Assembly (NCBI GenBank): GCA_032719365.1
Contig: CM064861.1
Location: 78,922,863-78,986,862, forward strand
Direction of reading: 5' to 3'
Length of the DNA: 64,000 nucleotides
Source: Prinsepia uniflora
Lineage: Eukaryota; Streptophyta; Magnoliopsida; Rosales; Rosaceae
The position numbers were made by a program, and so were the translations under genes. Below, piece after piece: positions 36,345 through 49,238 of this stretch. The stretch's first letter is position 1; each line of letters opens with the position of its first letter. The notes under the pieces were generated by a model. That model did no database searches. It was given only the letters and a program-made list of their open reading frames with translations, and was not told the origin of the DNA.

Positions 36345-38273
36345 CTAGAACTTTCGATGCAAACCGGTGTCATCTAGCTTGATGTTGAAAGTCTTGACAG
36401 CCCACCATGCTTTGTGCTCTAGTTCCACCGGAAGGTGGCGTGCTTTTCCATATACCAACCTATAGGGTGACATCCCTATAGGAGTTTTGTAGGCCGTCCT
36501 GTAGGCCCAAAGTGCATCATCCAACCGCTGGCTCCAATCCTTACGACTAGGGCCCACGGTTCTCTCTAAAATCTTCTTGATCTCCCTATTACTAATTTTG
36601 GCCATTCCACTTGTTTGAGGATGATAAGGTGTGGAGACTCTATGAGTGACACCGTATCGTTTCATTAAGGCTTCAATGGTCTTGTTGCAGAAATGACTTC
36701 CACCATCACTTATCGGGACCCGTGGGATCCTAAACCTGGAAAGAATGTTAGTTCTGAGGAAATTTGCAACAGTTTTAGAGTCATTAGTCCTGGTGGCTTT
36801 AGCTTCCACCCATTTCGAGACATAATCAACAGCAAGTAAGACATAGAGATAGCCATTAGATTGAGGAAATGGACCCATAAAATCAATACCCCAAACATCA
36901 AATATTTCAACAGTTAAAACATAATTTTGTGGCATTTCATCCCTTCGTCCTAAATTTCCTGATCTCTGGCATTTATCACAAGCTAAACAGAATGAATGTG
37001 CATCTTTAAAAAGTGTAGGCCAATATAATCCAGATTCTAAAATTTTAAGTGCAGTTTTTCTAGATCCAAAGTGACCTCCACAAGAATGGTTATGGCAGAA
37101 TTCTAGGACTGACCTATGTTCAATATCAGGGACACATCTCCTAATCAGTAAATCTGCACAGTGTTTCAATAAATAAGGTTCATCCCAAACATAGTACCTA
37201 GCATGCTTCTTGGGTTTATCTTTTTGTGCATGAGTGAGAGTGGAAGGTAACTGCTTGGTGATTAAGTAATTTACGATATCAGCATACCAAGGAGTACTTA
37301 CCTGAATTTCGAAGAGTTGTTCATCCGAAAACATCTCCTGAATCGCCACGGGATCTCGTTCATGTGCTATGTGACTCAAATGGTATGCCACCACATTTTC
37401 TACACCTTTCTTGTCCTTAATCTCGATGTCAAACTCTTGAAGAAGAAGGATCCATCGGATTAGCCTTGGTTTAGCTTCCTTCTTGGCTAGGAGATACTTC
37501 AGTGCTGCATGATCAGTGTAAATAACGACATTAGTTCGAAGTAAATAAGAGCGAAATTTATCTAAAGAAAACACAACAGCAAGAAACTCCTTCATAGTAG
37601 TGTTGTAGTTCATTTGGGCATCATTCAAAGTTCTGGATGCATAGTAGATGGCGCAGGGCTTCTTGTCCCGCCTTTGTCCGAGTACAGCACCAACTGCATA
37701 ATCAAAGGCATCGCACATTAGTTCAAAGGGTAAGGACCAATCCGGGGCACAAAGAATGGGTGCAGTGGTTAAAAGATTTTTAATCTTCTCAAAAGCTTCC
37801 TGACAGTCCGCATCAAAAATGAAGGATGTCTCCTTCTGAAGTAATCGGCACAAGGGCCTTGCAATGTGGGAGAAGTCTTTGATAAATCTTCTATAGAAAC
37901 CTGCGTGACCAAGAAATGAATGGATCTCTCTCACAGAAGTAGGAGAGGGTAAGTGGCGCACAATATCAACTTTAGATTTATCAACTTCAATTCCTCTTTC
38001 AGAGACAATATGGCCTAAGACTATCCCTTCTCTAGCCTTGAAATGACATTTTCCCCAGTTGAATACTAGATTAGTTCTGACACACCTTTGTAACATAAGT
38101 TCTAAGTGTTCTATGCATGCATCAAAACTATCCCCAAAGACACTGACATCATCAATAAATACTTCAATTATTTTTTCGACATATTCAGAGAAAATAAAAA
38201 GCATGCATCTTTGGAAAGTACCTGGGGCGTTCCGAAGGGCATTCTTCGATAGGCAAAAGTGCCAAAAGGACAA
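36345..38273 (-). pseudogene. RT (palm) - RNase H - integrase frame, Athila-A
   Basis: A 642-codon frame. RT catalytic box F-I-D-D at residues 39-42. RNase H acidic residues lie at about D188, E229 and D254. The integrase zinc finger has H394/H396/H401 candidates and C432-x2-C435. Integrase catalytic D464 and D523 are present, but the third position (residue 559, the 35-spacing site) is Lys where Athila-B has Glu, so strand transfer should be lost. The first residues are out of frame relative to the upstream RT, which continues in the overlapping frame at 38168-38467. Function in living relatives: copy RNA to DNA and insert it. Confidence 0.92.
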
Positions 38274-39085
38274 GTGAAAGTCATTTTGTCTTGGTCATTT
38301 TGAGCGATACAGATTTGATTGTACCCGGAATAACCATCAAGAAAACAGTAATAGGAGTGACCTGCTAACCTTTCAAACATTTGATCAATGAAGGGCAGAG
38401 GGAAATGATCCTTCCTAGTTGCTTTGTTTAGGCGTCGATAATCTATGCAGACTCTGTATCCTATCACTATTCACTAGGGTATGAGCTTACCTTTGCTATT
38501 CGCAACAACTGTGACTCCACTTTTCTTCGGGACTATTTGGACTGGTGAGACCCATTTACTGTCTGAAATTGGGTAGATGACACCACAATCCAAGAGTTTG
38601 ATTACCTCTTGTTTCACGACCTCCATCATCGGAGGATGGAGGCGACGTTGAGCTTCACGAGAGGGTTTTGCATCATCTTTTAACAAGATTCGATGCGCAC
38701 AGGTTGTAGAGCTGATTCCCTTGATGTCTGAAAAAGTCCGTCCAATGGATGTCTTGTACTTCGTCAAGACACGTACCAATCTGTCTTTCGGTGATTCGGT
38801 CAGTGCAGAAGACACAATGACGGGCAAAGTGTTATCCAGGCCGAGATAGGCATACTTCAGGTGGTCAGGTAAAACCTTGAGCTCGAGAACGGGGGCCTGA
38901 ACCACTGAAGGAGGAGTGGCATTAGTGCTAACTGAAAGTGACAAAGGTACATGAGGATTTACCATTTTGAGGGCCTCATTGAGGGTCATGACTTCTTCCC
39001 AAATTTGAGGCTCTAGTTCATAATCTGTATCTTCAACTAAGGCGTCCCCTGATTGAGTTAGGCCAACTCCTTCCTGGATTACCAT
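38168..39085 (-). pseudogene. Protease-RT linker and RT fingers, Athila-A
   Basis: Two frames in one line. 38474-39085 has DHLKYAYLGLDNTLPVI, the SDIKGI linker and the IYPISDSKWVSPVQIVPKKS fingers. A stop at 38474-38476 follows the KGKLIP motif. 38168-38467 then resumes with YRVCIDYRRLNKATRKDHF and FLDGYSGYNQI. A frameshift at about 38225 links it to the next RT part. Confidence 0.88.
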
Positions 39086-39100
39086 ATTGAGTGTGTCTTC

Positions 39101-39560
39101 TCAAATTGACTCAAGATGTTTCTCTACAAAAGAAGTGCACACATCAATAGAAAAAGTATTTTGAGTTGTGGAACTAGGGTACCTCACGGCATCGAAAATG
39201 TTGAAGCCAATTTCCTCTCCATCGACTTCCATAGTTAATGTGCCATTGAACACATCAATCATCGTTTTGGCAGTTCTCATGAATGGTCTTCCCAACAACA
39301 TTAGTGGAGCTTGATTCGTAGAGGAATCCTCCATGTCTAGGACATAAAAATCCGCAGGGAATATGAGCTGGTTAACCTGCACAAGAACATCTTCGACGTA
39401 TCCCTTGGGATGGACATTAGAACGATCCGCTAATTAAATGATAACATCATGATGTTGTAGTTTACTTAAACCTAGGGCAACATATAACGAATATGAAATA
39501 ACATTAATGGATGCACCTAAGTCTAGCATGACTTTATCAAAAGACTTGTTACCAATCACT
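39101..39560 (-). pseudogene. Aspartic protease, Athila-A
   Basis: The active-site block LDLGASINV is encoded at about 39507-39533 (D-L-G-A in place of D-T-G-A). The second half, FPADFYVLDME and LLGRPFMRTA with its flap region, lies in the 93-codon frame 39101-39382. A stop at about 39434 lies between them. Confidence 0.8.
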
Positions 39561-39685
39561 CAGGGAACAGAAAAACTCCCTGGATCCTTCAACTTTGGGG
39601 GTAGCCGACGTTGGATTACAGCAGAAACTGTTTCACTCACCATTACAACCTCCTTCTCCCTCGTTTGGCACCTTGGAGTGCATAA

Positions 39686-41488
39686 CTATTTCAGAAATTT
39701 TGCGTATTTCGGCACTTGCTTGATGCACTCGATCAAGGGCATGTTGATTTTCACCCTTTTGAAGATTTCCAAGATTTCCTCATCGGATTCATCCTTCTTA
39801 GATTTGGCAAGCCTACTTGGAAATGGTGTATGCACAAACGGGGGATTAGTAACAACCGAACTTGTAGGGATAGGGCCATTACCTTGTGTGTGGGTAGGTT
39901 GAACTGGCGGTTGTGCCGTGGTGGTCTTAGTTGCCACTTTGTGCTTTTCAGCCTCAGAAACGGCTGGATCTGGCTCTATTTCACCGAGCACTTTACCACT
40001 TCGAGTGATAATTGCATTGGCTTCAGGTCTTGCATTCGGGTTGGGTGTAGGTTGAGGTGGAAGCACCATGCTAGCTTGGATTTTACCCATGAAGTCCACG
40101 ACCTTGCCCATTTGGTCCTTGAGATCGGCGATGTCTTTTTACTGATTTTGCTAACTTGTGACAAGAGCCTGAGTCGAAGCCATTAGTGTTTACTGCCCTT
40201 GGGAAAGAGCAGCCAACATTTTATCATAATCAGGATTAGAAGATAAAGAGATATGATTATTTGCATGATTATGAGAAAAGTTAGAAAATGGAACTGGGGG
40301 CCTTGGTTGCCATGTGGGCCTTTGGAAATGCTGAGGGTTCGGGGCACAGTTTGGTCCTGTCGACATGTGATGAGGGTTTAGGACATTTTTCGGATCTCTC
40401 CAACTATAACCTTGGGTCATTGGCCCTCCTTGAAATCTTCCAATGGCGTGTGCCATTTCAGTCCCGAGGTCTTCCTCCCTTGTAGTGTAGGGGCATTGGT
40501 CCTCAAGATGGCCTTGGGAACATATGGAACACACCGGGGCTACCTGCTTCTTTTGTTCCAACACATTAGAAAGCATAGAGGTGATCTTATCTAACTTATA
40601 ATCATTAATAACATGGGAACTCACCTCATGTACCTTTCTTGGAATATGCTTGGCACCTTCGTATTGTGCATCATTGAGTGCACGGCTTTCAAGTAATGCA
40701 CGACCGTCTACTAAACTCTGAGCTAAGAAACTTTCGTTAGCTGCAGCATCAAGTAGTCCTTTATCCCAACCTTTGAGTCCTTCGTAGAAGTAGGTTAAGA
40801 GATAGCCTTTAGTGATTCCGTGAGTCGGGCATGAAGCACAAAGTTCCTTAAACCTCTCATAGTACTGGCTGAAATTCTCATCATGCTCTTTTTGCTTGAT
40901 TCTAGTGATCTCTTTTCTTAAAACCGTAATCTTTGAGGCAAGAAATTACTTGGTAAGAAATTCCTGAACCAACTTCTCCTAAGAGTCAATATGATTGGGT
41001 GGGAGACCCAAAAGCCACACCCGTGCTCTATCTTCCAAGGACAATGGAAAAGCTTTCAACTTCATGATTTCCAAGTCCGCATCATCAGGACACATACTGC
41101 CAATAATGAATTGGAACTCTATTAAGTGTTTGTGTGGATCTTCGTTTCTGATTCCATGGAATTTGGGTAGCTGATGAAGGACTCCACTCTTAAGCTCAAT
41201 ATCTTTCTTGTTGGTTCTAAGCTCGGGATACTGGATGCAGAAGTTTGTAGTGCCACTTGTGTTTGCACATGTCTGCTCCCGGATACTCAGATTTCTTGCC
41301 ATAACTAATGGTGTTCCGAATGTCTATTCCTCGTCTGAATTACTCTTCTCACTTATTAACTCACCGAGTATTGGGGATGGTGGTCCGGGTGAGCCGGTTT
41401 TCTTAAGTGCGTCTCTGAATGTTGCGTTGCTTAGTGAGATGTCAAGTTGCTTTCTCAACCGATCAAGCTTAGATTGATGAGCGCGCAT
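39686..41488 (-). pseudogene. gag, Athila-A
   Basis: Begins at an ATG at 41486-41488 (MRAHQSKLDRL). The capsid region is 40979-41302, with ELKSGVLHQLPKF and RARVWLLGLPPN. A middle part (40625-40978) includes the HDENFSQYYERFKELCASCP type of motif. The zinc knuckle C-SI-C-SQG-H-LEDQ-C (C-x2-C-x3-H-x4-C, Athila spacing) is in 40190-40624. The C-terminal tail (39686-40111) holds INMPLIECIKQVPKYAKFLK. Stops near 41327, 40979 and 40190 and frameshifts break it. Confidence 0.88.
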
Positions 41489-43430
41489 TCATAAGTACGT
41501 ACCTATATTAAAAGTAAACACTAAGTTAGAAGGTAAGTATGCACAAGTAATTATCTAGTGAAGGTTAATTAAAACAAGATAGTTGCGACAAGAGTTAGGG
41601 TTAGTGTTAGGAATATAAGTTAAGGAAATCACAATTAGTAAGAAAATGTGAGGTATAAACAAGTATGACTGCATAAATTTAAGCTGAAATTAACATATAC
41701 ACAAGAAGAGATAATATGAGTATGAGAGTATAGATTGCATAAAGTGTCATATAAATAGAAGCTAGAATTAACAAAAAATCACGGTAATAGCAATATAGTT
41801 CACAAGTTCCAAATGTATCTAGACTAATGCAACACAAAAGTATCTACATGAAGAATGGTGTGAATGCATAAGAGAGGAATTATTAGAACCTGCACAAGAC
41901 ATAAGAGTTACGTGACAATTCATGAAAGAATGGCATGCACCTTCGATCTCACTTCCCTAGATTCACTTAGTCTAGGGGGCCCGGTGATTAAATCCGAGCA
42001 TCGTGAAATCTCAGGGAGGGTATGCAACTATTAATGCAATAAGTAGAGCTTTAGAGTGTCATGAATAACTTTCCCCTTCCGCTTCTCATAATACTTTACT
42101 GGGCGTACGACCTGCGCGTACTGATAACCACCCTTCCACCATTCAACGCTAATCATGGCCAGTTGGGATAGATGTAACGCAAGAAGCAATGATAATTTCG
42201 AGAGCACCCCGAGGCTAGCTTGGCATATACTCCATTGGTGTTCACTTTCTTAATCCAAAACTTGTCACTAGTCATAACCCTTCTAGACACCATAACCAAA
42301 CCCGAGTGTTTACAAACTCCGCCCCAACCTCATGCTCATAGATTCGAGTCTGTGATGTGTGGTGACGAAATCCACACATCATGAAGGGTTAAGGAGAAAA
42401 TAAACAAAAGGGGCGCTACCTGTTCCCGAAAGTAAAATTTTGAAGAAAAAAGGGTCTTGAGATTCATGCAACTCTAAAACATTTAATAGGAAATAATATT
42501 TACACTTTAGGAAAGTCACATATATATATAGTTCCTTAATTCTTCTTCTTCTTATTATTTTTTATTATTTTTTTATATAATAACAAATAAATAAATAAAT
42601 AGAAAAAAGAAATAGAATAAAATGAACTAGCATAATATACAATTCATGAACTAACACAATATAGGCATTAAATACAATTTATGAAAAAATATATTATGAA
42701 CATTGTGAACTAATATAATATGGCAAGCATAAAACATAAAAGTTATGAACAAAAATGTATATACAAGTATGAACAATATAACTCAAGTATGTAGAATTAT
42801 AAACAAAGTATGAACAAGTATAATAAGAGTTTGGATTTACAAGTATAAAAATACAAAATATGAACAAGTATAACAATTATGAACAAGTATAAAGAATAAC
42901 AAGTAACATATATACAACATTTTTTATGCTAACACAAAAGAAAAGGTATGAACATTTTTATGTATAGGTAATTATAAACAAGTAGGAACATTTAATAAAC
43001 ATAGTAAAGATGAATAATTAAAACACATTCTTAAATCAAGAATACAACATTATAAAAAAATTAAATCAAGCCTAATATATATATATATACATACATATTT
43101 TCTTTTCTATTTTTTTCGAATTTAATTATTTAATTATTTATTATTATTATTATTATAAATATATATTTATATTTTTTTCTGAATTTTTTTTAAAGTTTAA
43201 TCAAAATAATAAATAAACAAATAAATAAAAATAAAATAAAGTAATTGTGAACAAGTAATATACATGTAATACTATGAAAGCAAACAAATAAAATATGAAC
43301 AAGTAGCATGGCATCAAGTGTACACATAAATAAATAAAATTTAAGAATATGTATACTTAATTCACAAATATGAACATTTCAAATATAAACAATTTTATAC
43401 ATACTAACACATTAAGAATGATTTTTAATT
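41489..43430 (-). mobile_element. Athila-A untranslated leader
   Basis: About 1.9 kb between the primer site and gag. The part nearest the LTR (about 42610-43400) is the GAACAAGTATA repeat array; the rest is collinear with about 3470-4300 of the non-autonomous element. No gene seen. Confidence 0.7.
42610..43400 (-). repeat. Degenerate tandem repeat in Athila-A leader
   Basis: Copies of ATGAACAAGTATA-like units mixed with AT simple repeats; same type as 4490-5130. Confidence 0.7.
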
Positions 43431-43448
43431 TCCCCGGCAACAGCGCCA
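43431..43448 (-). other. Primer-binding site of Athila-A (tRNA-Asp)
   Basis: TCCCCGGCAACAGCGCCA on the plus strand matches the 3' end of plant tRNA-Asp(GUC) with CCA at 17 of 18 positions. It lies 5 bp from the LTR. Confidence 0.88.
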
Positions 43449-43453
43449 AAAAT

Positions 43454-44989
43454 TGATAACGCCCAAACTACGCATTAAATTAAACACGCAATTTGAGTAT
43501 TATGCAAATTAAACCTTTTTTGTGTAGTTGTAGTATTGGTAAATAGGGATCGTTCTTAACCGGGGAAATTAGGGAATATTAATAATATGTTAGTTAAAAA
43601 GCGTAATGAATAATCAACGAATAAACTAATGAGTGAATTAATGAATAAATAAATAGATAACAAATTAATAAAAGAATAAAAGAATAAAAGAGTAAAAGAA
43701 TAAAAGAATAAAGATGGGGTTTTTTAGGGATTGTAATCATACAAAATAAGTAAAAACATAAAAAACTAATTATATTCCTATTTTAACCTATATACAAGTG
43801 GACTTTCTTCAGACACAAATTCTACCAACACTCTAACATTTGCATAATTTGAACATATTACAAAACTCTACTTTCACCGTCTCACACATGCATACATTTT
43901 TTTAATATTATAAATGCACCGAACAGCGGTCATAAACACTCATAAAATGATTAACCTAATGTTTGTGATTTGAATGTGTGTCAAACATTTAAATCTCTTC
44001 AATTTTCTACTATGTGCGCCGAACAGCAATCATAAACAGTTAGCATAAAATTGAAGCTTAAGCACTCAAATGTATGAAGTAAATGAAGTTCGGAAAGTAG
44101 AACACATTATAATGATATTCTTGTCTACAAAAGTTAGAAAGAAAATACCCACCAAAATATTGAATTAAAGAAAATAAAACCAAAACAATAATGAGAGTTT
44201 AAGCAAGGAAAAAAACAAGTTACACTTTCGGAATCAAAGAAAGCTTGTGATTCCGAAAATGGATGGAAAACAATGAAATGTTATTCACAAGATTTTCTAA
44301 CAGCAGAAGAAACCTTAAGAAGATGGAGGAATAAACACGAGAATGCGAACTTAAACTCTAGAATTGCAACGGAAATACTAAGTCTTGGTATTTCTAAAGG
44401 AAACATAAAATTTGTGTTTAGGAGCTCTCTCAAAACAAAGTCCCCTAAAAAAGTGAAATGAACCCTATTTATAGGGAGAAAAAGCTACTAAAAAATAAAA
44501 TAAAGTAAATAAAAATTACAATAAAAATAAATAAAAATGAAATGATGAATAATGATGAACCGGGATGATTAATGATGAAATTAGGTATGGTTTGGGGCTA
44601 ATTTTGTGCTAATTTTCTGATGCAAAAAGGGAGTGGGTGGAGTAGTTTTGTGTAGAAAAATGGGCTGATGCAGTGCAGGCGGGCAGGTGGGCTCTGGACT
44701 GGACTAGGTAGGTGGCTGGCACAGATGGGACTGGGCTGCCGCAGTTGGGACTGGGCTGCCGCAGTTGGGACTGGGCTGCCGCAGTGTACGGGCCAGGTTT
44801 GGAACGGAACAGGCGGGTAGGCATGGGACGTGGGCTACACGTGGAGTAGGCCTGGCAGGTCGAGCGTGGCGTAGAGTAGGCTGATTGCCTGGGCTGATTT
44901 GGGCCGCGAACATCAATGGATTAGACCTGATTTTTGGACTGGGTTCGCTGGTTTTGCTGGGACTGGAACGTTGGCTGGAGCTGGATTGG
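43454..44989 (-). mobile_element. Athila-A 5' LTR, inner part
   Basis: It starts TGATAACGCCC and is collinear with 32522-33930 and beyond. TATA box at 44466-44473. It breaks at ATTGG (44985-44989), where Athila-B starts, and continues at 58691. Confidence 0.9.
44985..44989. repeat. TSD of Athila-B, left copy (ATTGG)
   Basis: Identical to 58686-58690 on the far side. Confidence 0.95.
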
Positions 44990-46839
44990 TGATAGAAGAT
45001 TTATCAACGAAGAAATTATGGAGGATAACTCCTAATGTAATACTTTAAAAGTGCACAAAATCGTATGACGAGTATAATAGGTTTGCAAAGGTCGATCCCT
45101 CGAGGGCTTGTTCAACGTGAATCCACTTAGTTTGGAATGAAACAACTTGAGAAAAAGTACAAAAACGTTGGGGGGTTTTGAGTGATTAAATGATCAAAAC
45201 AAGTGCAAAATGATGAAAAACTTGATTTGAAAGTTGATTGGATGATTAGGACGAATTAGGTCATGTTATCCACCTTTACCAATTATAGTTCTCCTTAGAT
45301 TTCATTTATTAGATTAATTATGTATGTATCTAAATTAAGCGCCCATGCAAGGGTCTGACTAAGGCTCACTCTATCTTCTCTTAGATTGCATGTTTAAACG
45401 TGATGTACCCGCCCTTAAACAACTATTACCGATGGTGAGTGATAATGCATGAAACATGAAGAATATTTAATGACACTACACTATCCCTAGTAAAGTGATG
45501 TGAAATCCTAGGGAGTCATCAGTTTAGATTAGGAATAAGATTCCTCCTTTTAAACGTGATGCTACAAATTGCAGGGTGAACACAAACATCAAGGTGATCC
45601 GTCAAGCAATTACATCGACAATTATACGCAGATAAGGTGATCAAACTTACAAGCATAAATTGAGTTCATGAAGCATAGTAATCCAACAAATCCAGGCATA
45701 CATAACAACCATAATCAACAGCCAGAAATCTAATTATAAATTAACATGGCTAGGGCTTCAAACAGCCTTAATCCTAAAGGAAACTACTCACACATAACTA
45801 AGTTAACAAACATCATAATTGAAAGCATAAAAAACATAAAGAGATTAGGGATTAAGAAACACAAATACTAAGATGAATGATGTGTGAGAGAAATGGCACA
45901 AACACTTCTTCTTCTCCCAAGCTTCACATCACAAAGAAGATGCAAGACTTGAATCCAAAAGCAAGAACAAAAGGGTAAATTGCGGCTACTTGTGTATAAA
46001 CTTTGAGCAGAAATTTTTGCAGAGTTTTGGGACCTTAGGAGGTAAATTGGACGTCTAAAAACAATGTGAAAACATCTATTTATAACCCCAAACACCTGCC
46101 CTAACATCTCCCTCAAAGAAAAGGGAAAACAGCCCCAAAACAAGGAGGAAAACTCCTTGTTTTTGTGAAAAACCATAGTTAGCCGTTTTTTGTGTCCTTC
46201 TTGTACAAGGAGTCCATTTCCTTCCTTCTTTCCACTTCTTGACTTTATCTTTGACTAAGAATTCATTTAATGCTATCCTAAATCAGATTACATTGCCCTA
46301 AAATAAAGGAAACATGATAAATTGCGGCTAGGGAAGTTAATTAACCCTAGCCATGTACAAGATGGTTTCTTAATTTCCAAGAAACTTCCTTTTCCTTATT
46401 TCTTGCCTCTTTAACTTCAAGATCTGATTAGGAATATAATTAAGTCTTCTTATCCAAGTCAATCCATGTCATTCCTCATTGAGAAAGGTGGGAAAATTCG
46501 TCCAAAGTTGCTTGATGCACAAGTACACCCCCTAAAACACCCTTAATCGCATTTTGTGGGCTTCTAAGGGCTAGGCCGTGACTTTTAGGGTCTTGGTGGA
46601 TCTTGGTCATGTAAATGGGAGATGATGAGGCCCTTTATGAGTCCTTGATGAGTCCTTAAAGATTTAGCATCGGAAAGATCACATTTCATTGCAAAACATG
46701 ATTTAAAGCTCAACTAAACAATCTGCACAAACTTCACAAAATAGATCATTTTCTCCTATTGTTTGAATGATTATAATCAAAAGATAAGTAAAAGGGATAA
46801 GAAATAATGTTGAAATGATGCTTAATTTGTGACTTATCA
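44990..46839 (-). mobile_element. Athila-B 3' LTR
   Basis: TGATAGAAG to GACTTATCA, followed by AATACCCCCAAACC, the polypurine tract on the element strand. TATA box at 46077-46084. A 102-codon minus-strand frame (45868-46176) recurs in the other LTR, longer there (57713-58111); it is LTR sequence shared by descent and not a supported gene. Confidence 0.93.
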
Positions 46840-48701
46840 AATACCCCCAAACCTATCTTTTGCTAGTCCCTTAGCAAAACAACAAAATAAAAGACTCGAT
46901 CTAGTTAAGATAAGCATTTAAACCTCTAGGTTCACCTAGTAGGAGGAGTTTTGTCTCCTGAGGGTTATAGTAGCACGATACCCACAAATGTTTTACTTAA
47001 CACAAAGGATGCTAGAAGTCATGCATCAACAAGTTAATAAGAATCAAGAATAGAAAATAAACTCACACAAACCAAGAAACATGCCATAACCGTGAACTCA
47101 AGTGTTAAGTGCTTATACCAACATCTCAAATGATCAAACTAGAAAACAACGTCATCTAAACACTTTAGAAATATTTCGTCTCGACTCTAATCCTCACTAG
47201 GCATCACTCAATACGCTCAAGAATCCTAAGGTTTTCACTCAGCAAGCATATGTGAAGAGCTTATGTAAAGAAAACCAAGTTAATCACATATGGATTTCAA
47301 TGAAGAAAAACACTTTATTTGAAAATATGATCTCACAAAGGAATTGAAGTTTAAGAACAGAGATACGTACCTTAATCCTTTGTATAACCATTCACAAGAT
47401 CAATAGGTCTTCATTCAAGGGTTGTAATGGGGCTAGGTTCGTGGGTTTAGAAAGAAAAGTTGAAATTCAAAGAACCTAAACCTCATCAAGGCATGAGAAG
47501 TCATGACTCGGACCTTGAGTCTAGTTGAAACCGTGCTTAAGCTCATGAAAATTCTCTAATTGAGGTACTTGGCTCACTTGATTCAACTCTAAGTTCATTG
47601 TTTTTTTTTCTTTTTCTAATCGCAATTTTTTTCTTTTCCCCTTTTTTTTCTTTTTTTTTTCTTTTTTCTTTTATTTTCTTTTCACTAATGAACTTGATAC
47701 ATTTTTTTAAAATAGATGAGTTGAGCCAAGATCATGCAATAACTTCCTCACTTTACAAATGAACGAACGATCTTTTCCATTCAAACATACTTCCATCACA
47801 TGAGTATGAGTAGCACAAAACATCAACATATTTCCTCCTCACCATAAATCTCATTTGATCCAACCTTGACACAAGTTTAGATTATAGGGTGTAGCCATTA
47901 TGAACGGTTCAAAACTTGGTTAGGTCATATTGTAGGTGAAGAACAAAACGGCTAAGTATTTGGCTTCAAAGGGGCTTAGGAAGCATGCAATTTGGACGGG
48001 GAAAAGAAGGGCCTTTAGGAGCTAAAACACACATAGCCTATATCACATCTCATAAACAATTACACACTAAATTAAGAGCATCCAATAGATATGGTTCTTT
48101 AAACATCAATGTAAATAGAAAGAGATCATGCAATTAAGAACAAAGTGATGAGTGTTTGAGAGTAGAAACATGTAGATCACTCAGAAATAAAAGAAATCAA
48201 GCTCAAAAATCTCACAATGGTAGTCTCCACTAATTTTCTAAGTATGCTCAAATTCAATTGTTTTGGTTGCTTAATCACTTGATTATGGTATTGTGAAGTG
48301 CAAGTGTGAATTCAATGGAAATGGTAACGATTCTTAGTAAGTACAAGCAATTCTCATGTTCTATACATTCATATTAACTTGTTTAGGCATAAAAACTAGC
48401 ATCACAAAACAAAAAACAGCAAAAAAAACAAAACAAAAAACAAAAAACATTAAGGAATTAAGAGCAGAAAATAAAAAACAGCAAGGAAAACAAAACATAA
48501 ACTGAATTGTGTACCCCTAAACTTAAATCCAATACCCCCAAACCTAAATGAAACATTGTCCTCAATGTTTTGAGCATAAAAGGAAGACAAAACCATTAGT
48601 TGGAAGGTGAAAAACGTCTATACGAAAAAGGGAACAAACCAGGGCTAGGTTGCCTCCTAGGAGGGCTTGATTTAACGTCTAGGCAAGACGAGGATAGCAG
48701 C
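46840..48701 (-). mobile_element. Athila-B 3' non-coding region
   Basis: About 1.85 kb without a gene. It contains a pyrimidine-rich block (47605-47690), an A/C-rich block (48410-48490) and the internal polypurine tract with hairpin at 48534-48568. No envelope-like frame. Confidence 0.75.
48534..48568 (-). promoter_or_regulatory. Internal polypurine tract plus hairpin block (Athila-B)
   Basis: ACCCCCAAACC on the plus strand, then ACATTG-TCCT-CAATGT at 48553-48568, about 135 bp beyond the end of pol. The tract wording copies the one beside the 3' LTR (46843-46853). Confidence 0.6.
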
Positions 48702-49238
48702 TCATGAGAGAGCAGGTTCAGGGGCCTCGGGGGGCTCAAGGGGGATGGGAGACGTCCCATAGTAATGCTTGAGTCTATGGCCATTCACCTTGAAGGGTTC
48801 TCGCTTAACCGGATGTTGAATTTCAATTTCACCATAAGGGAAAACATTAGTGATAATGAATGGACCAGACCAGCGAGAACGTAACTTACCGGGAAACAAC
48901 TTGAGTCGGGAGTTGAAGAGTAAGACTTGTTGGCCAACTTGAAAGACCTTCCTTTGAATGTTCTTGTCATGAAAGGCCTTTGTCTTCTCCTTGTAAATTC
49001 GTGAGCTTTCATATGCCTCATTGCGAAGTTCATCAAGCTCATTTAGTTGCAACCTTCGGTGAATTCCAGGAGCGTCTAGGTCCATGTTCATGCGCTTAAC
49101 CGCCCAAAAAGCCTTGTGTTCGAGCTCTACAGGTAGATGACAACCTTTACCAAAGACTAATCGAAAAGGAGACATACCTAAATGTGTCTTGAAAGTCGTC
49201 CTATAAGCCCAAAGTGCATCGTTCAACCTTAAGGACTA
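48702..49238 (-). pseudogene. Integrase C-terminal part, Athila-B
   Basis: A 174-codon frame with NDALWAYRTTFKTHLGMSPF, then FQVGQQVLLFNSRLKLFPGKL and SRWSGPFII (GPY/F module), then FKVNGHRLKHYYG. It ends in a Pro-rich tail without a chromodomain. It is cut from the catalytic core by one stop codon at 49236-49238, where Athila-A has Trp. Confidence 0.92.
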
